In this document: piece by piece, positions 33,900 through 44,288 of the stretch
How the letters are laid out: every line of letters begins with the position of its first letter
Numbering within the stretch: the stretch's first letter is position 1
Origin: Rhipidocladum racemiflorum
Taxonomy: Eukaryota; Streptophyta; Magnoliopsida; Poales; Poaceae
Direction of reading: 5' to 3'
Length of the DNA stretch: 64,000 nucleotides
Assembly: GCA_036346355.1 (NCBI GenBank)
Contig: CM070583.1
Span: forward strand, 9,362,001 to 9,426,000
Translations under genes and position numbers: made by a program
Notes under the pieces: model-generated
Databases searched by the model: none
The model's input: the letters and a program-made list of their open reading frames with translations, nothing else
Told to the model about the DNA's origin: nothing

Positions 33900-34603
33900 G
33901 CCCTCCCTAAAGCGCCAGATCTTGGCCTCATCCGTCGCGACGTCGGCGGCCGCATAGCGGGATAGCTGGGTAAACCGGTTAAGGTACTCTGAAGCCTATG
34001 AAACTCACGACGCTTCATTTCCATGACTCCCCTTGGGATATGGGTGGCTCTGAAGTTTTCCACGAACTCATCCCACGGAATGTTTTGCGGGTCGGCATGT
34101 GCAGCACAATAATTCTCCCACCAGTTGGCTGTCGTGCCTTTAAGCTGATAGGAAGCAAAATGAACACTCTCAAAGTCGTCACACTGAGCCAAGTGAAGCT
34201 TGCGCTCAATCTCCTTGAGCCAGTCATCTGCCTCTAGCGGGTCTCCTGATCCAGCAAAGATCGGGGGTCGCGTCCTCATGAACTCTCCAAACTTGGATGG
34301 GGGCTGTTGAACTTGAGCTAGTGCTGCCGCAGCTTGAGGTTGGTTCAGGACGTTCTGAGCTAACGCCTGAAGAATCTGAAGCTGCATCGCCATCATCTGC
34401 TCCATATTCGGCGGCTGAGCTGGCGGTGGGGGCGGCGACGGATCATGCTGAGCTGCCGGGTGTTGAACTTGCTCTTGTCCTTGCTGCTGAGGGGGCTCCA
34501 CGAACTCTTCCTCCTGGAAGTGCACAGGTCCTCGGGCACGACCACGCCCTCTGCCGCGGCCTGCCGGCCTTCCACGGCCACGACCACGTCCAGGGTTCTC
34601 CAT
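33884..34603 (-). CDS. gag N-terminal and capsid region (Tekay-like), frame-broken at its end
   Basis: The likely ATG is at 34603 on the - strand, opening MENPGRGRGRGRP, a Gly/Arg-rich head. A Gln/Pro-rich linker follows, then the gag core (PPIFAGSGDPLEADDWL, TTANWWENY, FRATHIPRGVMEMKRREFHRL). After HRLQ the frame is lost near 33985-33995, where a small deletion appears to have removed part of the block that normally precedes EYLNRFTQLSRYA; that block is readable in the next frame and leads into the pol frame at 33899. Confidence 0.88.
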   Translation of the reverse strand: MENPGRGRGRGRPAGRGRGRGRARGPVHFQEEEFVEPPQQQGQEQVQHPAAQHDPSPPPPPAQPPNMEQMMAMQLQILQALAQNVLNQPQAAAALAQVQQPPSKFGEFMRTRPPIFAGSGDPLEADDWLKEIERKLHLAQCDDFESVHFASYQLKGTTANWWENYCAAHADPQNIPWDEFVENFRATHIPRGVMEMKRREFHRLQSTLTGLPSYPAMRPPTSRRMRPRSGALGRAWTQI

Positions 34604-34860
34604 CTGCACGAGGAGGTCAAGCAAAAGGAAAGAGGGAAAAGCACAGGTAAGCAACCGGGGATTAAACCACATCCTCCACAGCCAGAGCACAACCACCAAA
34701 AGCACACAACAGAAGGGAAAACCAACTGAACTTCCATTAAAACAAAGTAGTTTTGAGGCTGGCTGTATCACCACCGCCTAAAGGCACGATACAGTCCAAC
34801 ACTTATTTAGCGTTCTAATACGATCACAGAATCAAAATAAAGGTCATTCAGGCTAGACAA
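34604..34860. other. Spacer between the extra ORF and gag
   Basis: About 250 bases separate the stop of the extra ORF (34861) from the gag ATG (34603). It has no long frame and would require leaky scanning, re-initiation or splicing to express gag from a full-length RNA. Confidence 0.5.
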
Positions 34861-35649
34861 CTAGTCACTAGCGTCACTCGCAGAGCCACGCAGGGACGGG
34901 TCCTCCTCCTCCTCGCTCCTGCTGCGGGAAGGCGTAGCCGCGGAAGACGGTCCTGCTCCTCCGGGGGCGGCAAAGAAACCCAGGGACACTCCTAACGGCG
35001 ACTGAGGCCGAACTGACTTGCGCGCCTGGCATCGAAGCCTCAGACCCTGATGACGCCGGACTGACTGAGCGTCCATCTGAATGTCGCGGATCGGCGGATC
35101 CTCCTGAACCGGGGCGGGTGGTGGTGGCGACTGGGTGTTCCTCCTCTCCTCCTTGAATCGATAAATCGTCTCTCGCGCTGCCGTCAAGTCCCGACGCAGA
35201 CTCTGCAGCTCGTCGGCCATCCGCACATAGGCCTCATCCTGCGCCTGGACGAGGGACCCCAAGTGGACCACGGTCGGATCAGCCTCTTGCGCCAAACTCT
35301 GGAACAGACTGTGCCTCACCCCGAATCGAAGCGGGAAAGCAGGCAGACGGGAGTCCTCCCAGCGGTCGCGGTAGCTATGCCCCAACATGAGGATAGCCTT
35401 CCGGGCCGCGTCCTGAAGCGTGTATGCCAGAAACGGTCTCTCGGCCGTGAAGTAAAACGGCCGGTCCTCGTCGCGAACTCGACTCCTCGTGAAGACTAGC
35501 AAGCGAACCCGCCACATGTCCTGGCCAAGACCAGGCATCGTCTGGTAGCGATACTCCGGGCGATGGGGAAACCCCAACTCCTGGAGCATCAGTGACAGCT
35601 CCTCACAAAAGCCTCCCGCCTGAGCGGCAAAGGTAGTGGTAACCGGCAT
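34861..35649 (-). CDS. Extra ORF upstream of gag in the Tekay-like element (262 aa)
   Basis: An intact frame begins at an ATG at 35649, about 185 bases after the primer-binding site, and ends at 34861. The N-terminal half looks globular (GFCEELSLMLQELGFPHRPEY, cited in part; PFYFTAERPFLAYTLQDAARKAI; RFGVRHSLFQSLAQEADP). A coiled-coil-like segment (LQSLRRDLTAARETIYRFKEERR) and a Pro/Ser-rich, acidic tail ending EEEEDPSLRGSASDASD follow. I do not recognise an enzyme. Extra ORFs before gag are reported for some rice gypsy elements of this group, from memory. It is the only intact coding frame in this element, which is notable because gag and pol are broken. Confidence 0.65.
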   Translation of the reverse strand: MPVTTTFAAQAGGFCEELSLMLQELGFPHRPEYRYQTMPGLGQDMWRVRLLVFTRSRVRDEDRPFYFTAERPFLAYTLQDAARKAILMLGHSYRDRWEDSRLPAFPLRFGVRHSLFQSLAQEADPTVVHLGSLVQAQDEAYVRMADELQSLRRDLTAARETIYRFKEERRNTQSPPPPAPVQEDPPIRDIQMDAQSVRRHQGLRLRCQARKSVRPQSPLGVSLGFFAAPGGAGPSSAATPSRSRSEEEEDPSLRGSASDASD

Positions 35650-35831
35650 CTACAAATTTTGAAACCAAGGTGGGATTAGTAACCAATTTTAACAAAGGAC
35701 AAGACAAGAGTAAGATACTAAGACAGGGGAGATAGCAGCAAAGGAACTTAACTTTTGTAAATACACTTTTATAAAAATATAAGTCCTTAAGGCTTTGCCA
35801 TGCTAACTAGGTCACATCCTACGGTCGTCCA

Positions 35832-35844
35832 GGCTCTGATACCA
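35832..35844 (-). other. Primer-binding site (tRNA-iMet type) of the Tekay-like element
   Basis: The - strand reads tggtatcagagcc, four bases from the 5' LTR end at 35849. This is the standard initiator-methionine tRNA complement used by many plant LTR elements. Confidence 0.92.
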
Positions 35845-35848
35845 CCGC

Positions 35849-38800
35849 TGTGAGACCCCGGATCGGCTATCCAGAATCTCCTGTGTATTTCCGTACTAGT
35901 CTCAGATCAGTAGCTAGTACACACAGTCACAGTGATACTTCGTTGCCAGAAAAAACGAAACTTGCAATATAAATATTCAAGTACGGGCCACATGGCCACT
36001 TATTACAATACTCGGTCTAAAGACCGGAAACAAAGCAGCGGAAACAAAAGCGAAACAGGCAGACGCCAAATGCCACAGGCGACGACTAGGAACGCGACTA
36101 GTCCTCCTGGCAATCCTCCTCAAAGAATTCCTCTTCCTCCTCGACGGCATCTCGAAAGTTCTCTGAAGATGACAGCGTTGATGTAGCACGTGAGTACAAA
36201 CGTACTCAGCAAGTCGGGGAAAGTATGCTTATGTGGGCTTTCCAAAGGAAGCTTAGTAGGGTTCATTTGCATAAAGCCAAATTTTTATTAAACCATACTT
36301 AGGTAATAGCATTTCACAAAGCAACTTTTCGCAATTCTTTTTAATCATTAAAGTATGTAATATTGTGGTGAGGTTCTATCCACCATCACCGACATAGAAG
36401 GCTCTAACCGCCAGATTTTACATACCCAGGTTGATCATGTGACTCCATCCGTCAAATACAAACACAGGCTCTTTCCACCTGGTTGGCTCTATCCGCCAAA
36501 CAACATCCGAGAGTTCTAACCACTCCCGAACCCCAAAACAAAACACTTTTCTGTTTTCGAAACCAAAACCAAAATCTACCAATATGAAAGCATTCCTTGC
36601 TTTGCTTATGACCGTAGGCACGGCTATTTGAATAGTTTTACTCTGCAGAGGTGTACAACTTTACCCACAAGACACGATCATCTCTTAATGCCAAGCTATT
36701 AACACACTTCCTTTGGTGTGCCGGCAGAGAGATCGTGACAAGGCCGTTACAATGTATCTACCTAACTAGACCCACCCGCTGAGGTTTCACCGCTGTTAGG
36801 GTTCCATCCGCCCAGTACAGAAGCCCCCTCTTGCGCCGTGTGAGAAAAACAACAATTGCCTCCATCCGGCATTCACATTCAACCGAGTGGTGAGTCTAAG
36901 CTAGGCTTCTACAAATTAGTTGGCCAGGTCGTACCATTATAGACATGTGGTAGTACGGTTATGCTTAAAATGGCAATCATAAGCGTCGGTCCTTATATGA
37001 CTTGGGACGGTACTTGCACAAAAGGATCAAGGCTTGATCCGCTCCCACCCGACATTCCATGCCGCCCAAGTCGAAATCATTTTTCCTTTTCTTTTATTTT
37101 AGAAAACAGTACCATAATCGTAATAATAGCTTTCAAACCACATTTGAAATCATCATTTTTGAATAATCCCACCCATGGATTTCTTTTATCGGAAAAGGCC
37201 CTAAGCAATTCTACCGTACTACATAGCAAAGGATACCGTATAAGCGTAAGCACGGTATAAACAATGTCCTAGGGTTACAAGTGACATGGATATCAATCAC
37301 AAAGGAGGAATATTGCAAGTGGGAGTAACTAGATACTTATACTTGAAATATGATAAAAGATAGCATGCAATTGTATAAGACATTTAAAACAAGTTCAAAA
37401 TCTTGGGATCAAGATGCATCAAAGAGACTTGCCTTCGTTTGCGGAAAGGTCGTCGAACGCGTGAAGTCCGGCGGCGGCGTCGGCGGTCGCGTCGGCGGTC
37501 TCGTCTACGCGCAAATCGAGGCAACAAATAAATACCAGAAAATAAATAAAATCTAAAAATTACAAAATTAGTACTGGCAGGTAGATCTTGATTTTAGATG
37601 AATTTAGAAATTTGAATGGGATCAATCGGAGTTCGGATGAGAAAGTTATGAGCTTCCGAAGTTTGAATTTAAAATAAATCGGAAAACCGGGAATATTCCC
37701 GGAATATTCCGCGTTTGACTGGTCAACCGTTGACTGAACTTTGACCGAGGTTTGACTGGACTTTGGCTAGGATTGAGTCTATGACAGTGGGCCCCACATG
37801 TCATCCTCAAGGGAAAGGCTTCTCCTACAAGCTTGCCATGGAAGCCATGGCCATGGCATGGAGGAGAGAGAGAGCTTGAGGGAGAGAGAGAGGGAAGGAA
37901 GGGGGGCTCGCCGGCCAGGTGAGTGGTGGCGAAGTCGCCGTGGCGGCGGCCGGCGATGTGTGGCCCGTGGCGGCGAGGCCGAGGCGTGGGCGTCTTGTAG
38001 CGCGCCGCACAACGGCCCGGCGGCGTGACGGCGGCAGCAGTGGCGATACGCCGTGGCGAAGCGGCGATCGCCCGATGCGGCGGCGTCGGCGGCGTAAGCG
38101 CGAACAAGTGAAGGAGAAACAAAAAAAAGAGAAGGCTCGTTTCCAAAAAAAAATCCGGATTTTTACTCATTTTTGCATGAAATTAACCCAAACAAAATCC
38201 TAGAATCACTAGAGAACATCCTTAAGGAGCTAGGGAAACCATGAATTGAAGCAAAACTCACCGGAATTGGAGAAATCGACGACGAACGGAGATTCGGCCG
38301 AAAATGGAAAAACGCGAAATTCGTCGCCAATGATTGATGCAACCTAAAATGGACGATTGGGTTAGAAAGTAGACTCATCCACGGTCACAAGGAACCAAGT
38401 GGCATGATGAATGGCTCACCGGAGAGGGAGAAACGACGACGAACTCAAGAACTCCGAAAAAGTATGACCCGAGCTCGGTTTTCTTGATCTAGAGAACAAT
38501 TGGAAGGGAGATGCAAAAAGGGGCTTATACCACCGGAAAGAGGGCTTTTATACGGTGAGATTGGAAGTGGTGGTGCGGCGTTTGGACGAGAAAACGGCCG
38601 AGCTATTGCGATTTTAATGCGAAGGGACAGTTTTCGGTTTTTGGGCGTCCGCGCGAATTCCAGCGAGTTCTCCGGCGAGAGGAGGTGGGGGATGCGAAGA
38701 GGACGACGCTCCGAATCCAACGCAACCGGCCGTTCGTCGATTGGAGTTGCGTGGAGGGAGTTACAAGCATTTAAAGAAGGCCTCCCTCCATTGATGCATG

Positions 38801-39360
38801 CTTGGAGCTCCATTGCTCATGCATGGCTAGAGGAAGAAGATGACACTATTCACTTGCCACGTGTCACTCCCTCATTGGCCCTCTTTTACGTAAATGCTCC
38901 GCCCTAGAGAAAAATTAGGAAAAATGGCCTAAAAATTCCGGAAAAATTCCTAGAGCCATTTTAGATTATTTGGAACTCAATGGAATTGGTTTGGTTGAAT
39001 TTGGATAAAATTTGTGGAATTTAATATTCCGGAGCGAATTGCGGGCATTAAACAAAAGCCGCGCGAGATAAAATAGGAACGGAGGTCCAAAAATTCGGGG
39101 ATAAATTCCTAAAATCATTTCGGAATATTTGGAACATTTTAGAAGTGGTTTGGAGATTTTTGGAGCACTTATGGACTCGGGTGAATTTTCGGGTACCGGC
39201 GGTACTGGAAAATCCGATTTTTCGCCCGGGAGGGAATTAATTCCCTATTTCAAAGGGGAATGGATGCCAGGTTATTTTAAACACCAAAGAAACTCCAAAT
39301 TTTGAATTTACTTTATTTAAATTAGGTTTTTCTCCAGAAAGCGAAAATGAGGATGTTACA
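35849..39360 (-). repeat. 5' LTR of the Tekay-like element
   Basis: Pairs with 26503-30007. Its GC-rich block (about 37900-38105) aligns poorly with the partner while flanks align well, and the bases at about 39189-39212 (gggtaccggcggtactgg) replace a different run in the partner. The shared palindrome lies at 36189-36213. Confidence 0.93.
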
Positions 39361-40855
39361 AATCACGATGTAGGACTTACTCATTGGCTCTCCGGAATAG
39401 TCATAACTTTCTCACCGACCTTTCCCGGACTAGTTATGACTTTCTCACCGCCAGGGCCATGTATCTTGCCATGTATGCAAATATGCCAACCTCATGAATA
39501 GCTTGTACATTAACACATGGCATCATCATGGATAACTTGTACATTAACACATGGTATCATCACATAATAAACATATTCATCATATCAATGGCAAACATTA
39601 AAGCATGGCATGTGAACATATCATATATTCAAATTTCAATCTCAATCAATCAAACAAACTACAACCCGCTACCCACTCCAATACACTTGCCTCCACCACG
39701 GGCGACGGATTGGCGAGAAGTAGAAGGCACTCACGGGGTCGCACCACCTACACATAGGGACCACACGCTCACAATCATGTCCACAAAACAGTACACAAAC
39801 CCTCTTCTACCCCGACATCACCAACTACTCGCAAAACCCAAAAACAGAGGTTCTGTCCCGTCGGGACAGCAGCCTTCCAAAAGGCATAACTCGGGTTCTA
39901 AGACACCGAATCAATTAAACGAGTACATCCTCACATAGCTTAGGAAATTTCCCAACTTTTTTAAGTATATGGAAAAGCTGATTCGGAATCTAAAGTTGTT
40001 TAATCTACAAAATACCGTGATCTGTTCCAATCACATCACAGATTTTAACACGCTCGATAAAATAGCCATAACATTCAAATGGCTGGGCGGAATTGGACGT
40101 TCTTTATACTCACGAAAAGATATTGAAATTACCTACAACTTCTTCAACAGCCGTACGACCAAATTCCGAATCTAAATTGGCGAAAACCCAAACCCTAGGT
40201 CATTGCTCATCTTTGCCAAGCAGAAGAACGTGGCAACTTATAGATCTAATCCAATCTACTCAATTCCAGCACCACCAATTGATCTAAAAACTTGATAATC
40301 ACCCTTAGAATAGTACCTAGACCAACCCCAAGGATTCCCATGGCCATACCTTCGCCCAACGCACGAAAACCCAATGGATCTCCTCCCGGTTCGCGGGATC
40401 TCCTTCCTCGCTCCAAATCCACCGGATCTCGTCGTCGCGGAGCGCTCCAATGGATGGATCTTCGGGGTGGTGAGGTGGAGAAATCCCCTAGAGGCAGCAA
40501 GGGAGGTGGATAGGGGAGGAGAGAGGTGGTGGCGCCATGGGGGAAGATGGAGAGGAAGGGGAAGGGTGGAGGTGCATGGGGGGGGCTAGGGGGTGGCGGC
40601 TAGGGTTGGGAGAGGTAGTTTGGGGCGCACCAAGGGGTGGGGTCCAGATTTGGCTGCCCAAAAGTCCCCCCCTTGGGCCCAAACCCTTCCACCGGAGGCC
40701 CAACTCAACCCCCAAGGCCCAAAGTCCCCCGGAGAGGCCCAAACACCCGAAAACGGCCCAAAAACACGCTATAAACTGCATAACGTAAAGTTTTAACCTC
40801 CATTTTCACATTTTATAAAGTTTTTGACCTCAACATTCACATTTTATAAAATTAC

Positions 40856-42080
40856 AAACCTGAGTTATGCCTTTTGCAAGGCTGCTGTCTCGACGGGACA
40901 GAACCTCTGTTTTTAGGTTTTGAGAGTAGTTGGCAATGTCGGGGTAGATGAGGGTTTGCATACTGTTTTGTGGACTTGATTGTGAGTGTGTGGTACCTAT
41001 GTGCAGGTGGTGCGACCCCAGGAGTGCCTTCTACTTCCCGCCAATCCGTTGCCCGTGGTTGAGGCAAGTGTGTTGAAATGGATAGCGATTTGTAGGTTGC
41101 TTGTTGAGAATAGATGAAAATTGTCTACATGATATATGATCACTTGCCATGCTTTAATGATTGCCAATGATATGATGAGCATGTTTATTATGTTATGATG
41201 CCATGTGTTAATGTACGAGTTAAATATGATGTTGGCATAATTGCATACATGGCATGTTACATGGCCCGGGCGATGAGAAAGTCATAACTAGTCCGGGGAA
41301 GGTCGGTGAGAAAGTTATGACTAATCCGGAGAGCCATTGAGTAAGTCCTACATCGTGATTCCATCCACATGGTGTTTGGAAGCGAGGAGTAGGCACCCTC
41401 CATCTTCGGGATGGAAGGGGGGAGAGGGTGCACACCGACGGGTGTGTACTCAACCATACCGGTATGAGTTTCCAAGGAGACATGAGCATTGCATTGCATT
41501 GCATACATAATGATGATGATAATGTTATGTGTTCATGAATGAGATGATATACATGATGTGAGACATTATTGCCATGTTATTGTTCTTGTTGTCCATTGCA
41601 ATATGCTTGCTGAGTTTCGAACTCACGCTTGTGTTTTCTTGTTGTTATAGGTACCATGAGACCGGCATGCGGGGAAGGGAAATAGTCACACTTCCACACG
41701 TAGCTTCACTCTTTTGATTTCACAAGTCATTCAATTAGTGTTGATAATAAATTGCGTGTGATGATCATTGCTTTAAGGCTTAGCTTTGCTAAATGAGAGT
41801 CTTTTCGTTCGTTTGACTCTTGGAGACATTATATGTTTGAAACTAGACTTATATTGTTGCTAAGTCGTTAATTATTGCTGTTTTTAGTTGTCTCTCATAT
41901 TCAATATATTGCTATATTGTTGTTGCTCCTTCGAATCATGTTAAAACAAAGGAGATGCTGCCGAAATCTCGGTTTTTAGCATGTGCGCCTTTGCTGGAAT
42001 TTATGTTTAATTGTGGTATTTAGATGTTGTTTAGCTTATGTTTGGTAGCATTCAGGCATACTAGATGCCGGGGTGTTACA
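40856..42080 (+). mobile_element. LTR D: 5'-truncated inverted LTR related to A, B and C
   Basis: It aligns with LTR C from about 45285 to 46502 in the same orientation and ends gccggggtgttaca at 42080. It has lost its first ~1 kb where it abuts LTR A (also truncated), so one deletion could explain both ends. No primer-binding site follows. It contains the palindrome variant ctgtctcgacgggacag (40885-40901). Confidence 0.8.
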
Positions 42081-44288
42081 AATTCAGTGAGAATGCGAAG
42101 AAGCGCGATCCACTCAATAACTTTTGGGTGTCAACTCATACTCACAACACAAACTAAACAAATTCGCCAAAACCAAATATTGGCACCAATTTTTACGAGT
42201 TTTAGGGAATCTCTGAAATTCAACATAAGGAACACTTTTGACCAAAAGCATTCAACCAAGATAGCAAACAACTAAACCAGTCCAGAAGGTTTTAAACACC
42301 AGCTTAGCATAAATACAATCATCTCTAGTGTTCTACTACGCTTTCCATTAAAGACTTCAAAATTCACTACTTACTCATTGAGAAAGTCCAACTGGTTTTA
42401 ACAAAATTTACATAACAAATTCTTTCTCTAGTTATCATTCCCAACACTTTTAATTAAGGTTTAAGATGCTTATCACAAAGGCACCCAACCAAGACTACAT
42501 TGACATGATCCCCACGGATCACCAAATCATATAACAACGTATTCTATATTTCCAACATAGTACTTCAACAGCTACTTGAGCATGATCAACCTATCAATTT
42601 TATTTCATCCATACTTCAACATCTTGACAATTAAAACTTGTTCAATCAATAAAATGATTTCAACAAATAAGTATTATCTCTACAAGATAAAATTTGTGCG
42701 TATGATTCTAGGATATACATTCATCAAGCATAAAATCCTACATCATGCTAATTATCCATGGTCCACTCCATCACAGCATGTTACAATAACCTCCATTTTT
42801 AACAAGGATTTTCAACAGCTAATCTAAACAATTACCACCACTACTAAGTCATCAATATCATTAAATGAGCAAAATCATAAGGACGACTGCAATGTTTTTA
42901 ATTACTCTATTCATATATCATAACCAATTGTCACTACATAACATACTCCAACTATTAGAATACATTTAATAAGTTAGACCAACACATTGTTCTTAAAACA
43001 ACAACAAAACCTATACTTTCCCAATTGACATCGGTACTAGCCTTTATAGGAACACATACGCATACTTCCAAATATACTAATGGTTTGCAACAACATAGAA
43101 AGCAACTCTAATCAACTACCAAGTTAAGGTCACAAGCCAGCATGATTAAATTTCTCTATTAACACGTTAAATTAGAACATCTTTAAACAACCAAAGAAGG
43201 TTTCTTTAACAATCTCGATGGTTACATCACCTTAATGTTCTAACTATGCATCAGGGTTTACAACTTTAAACATTATCGAGGGTCATAAGCACTTTCAAAG
43301 CACGGCAACAGATTCTAAGCATGTACATTAACACATTTAATCATTCTCGCTATAGAGTAATCTACAACACTAGAAGTTCATTTAATCTTAAGCTAAACAC
43401 AAATATTACATTTAACTAATTCATCTCACCAATTAACTTAAGAACAAATCATTTCCATAAACCACATTGTTACATACTACATGACATGCTAAACAACCAT
43501 TTTCACTTTTGACAAACAGGATGCAACTCCACTTTTAAAGATAACCACAACTCAAGAACCAGAACGAACGCCGATAGACAATTTCTCCTTTTCCAGGCAA
43601 GGAAGAAAACAAAACTCAAATAGAAATGCAGGAGAGCTCAACTCTCAAGTTCCCAAATTTGCCCACAAAACTCTTCAAGAAATCTCAAGATCTATACTTC
43701 CAAGAAGGAAGAAGGATGCACTAGGGAAAACCAAATGTTCAACCAAACCTTTTCCGATAAAGATTCAAAACTTAGCTCCACCCAACCTAAGGTCGTCACT
43801 AGGAGAACTTCAACTCTTTTCTTAGATAGGGAGGACAACAACCACATATGTTTCCTCCCTAAGACAATCCACAATAACCAAAGAAACCTGTGTCAAAGCA
43901 AAAGGCGACTAAAAAGGCGCAATGCTAAATTCCTCTTCTTCGTCTTCACCCAAGGAAGACAAAACCAAGAAACACCGAAGGGAATCTCCGCAAAACATCC
44001 AATTCCAAACACTTTTCTTTTGATTTCAATTACTAAAATCAAGAAAAACACCCAAAACCGATCGTCAGAACGGTAAAGATCATACGAAGGAATCCACCAC
44101 CAAACTCTTATATTTAACTCCAGTAAACTACCCGATCTAAGACAGAAAGGATAAGCACTCTTCTCCTACAGGGGTTAATAGTTCTTCGGTGATAGCGCTA
44201 ACCAGCCACACTGTCAAACCTCACCCTTACTATGAAATAAGAGAGGTGGCCGAAACCCTTTGGCACCAATACCCCACTTTATCACAAC
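42081..44288 (-). other. Internal region of the LARD-like element (main part), non-coding
   Basis: About 2.2 kb of AT-rich sequence with no frame over 115 codons carrying a motif on either strand. It continues at 46508-46830 once solo LTR C is removed; the last 5 bases (44284-44288, acaac) are the TSD. Confidence 0.7.

Larger units (their letters stand above)
26503..39360 (-). mobile_element. Tekay-like (chromovirus) Ty3/gypsy retrotransposon, 12.9 kb, complete ends
   Basis: It has paired LTRs of 3505 bp (26503-30007) and 3512 bp (35849-39360), TSD aatca (26498-26502 and 39361-39365), a tRNA-iMet primer-binding site (35832-35844) and a polypurine tract next to the 3' LTR (30008-30022). Coding order on the - strand is an extra ORF, gag, protease, RT, RNase H, integrase and chromodomain. 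The chromodomain places it among chromoviruses; long LTRs and the iMet primer fit the Tekay/Del clade. gag and pol have three or more frame breaks, so the copy is defective although the LTRs are nearly identical. Confidence 0.93.
25782..40855 (-). repeat. LTR A (3' LTR of the LARD-like element), split by the Tekay-like element
   Basis: Left part 25782-26502 and right part 39361-40855 align end to end with LTR B (46831-49064) at high identity. It lacks the last ~20 bases present in B (gaccttctgtagtgtcaca), because it stops at attac and runs into LTR D. It carries the palindrome ctgtcccgtcgggacag (39853-39869) and five GGCCCA boxes (40676-40760). Confidence 0.9.

Noticed and set aside
29268..38907. 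Matching ORFs in the two Tekay-like LTRs (29268-29558 and 38500-38907; 27614-27913 and 36961-37260).
   Set aside because: They are copies made by LTR duplication, so their match is not evidence of coding selection, and no domain is recognisable.
43692..44076. Opposed ORFs of 60 and 113 codons in the body of the LARD-like element.
   Set aside because: No motif, low-complexity composition, and the region is AT-rich non-coding elsewhere.
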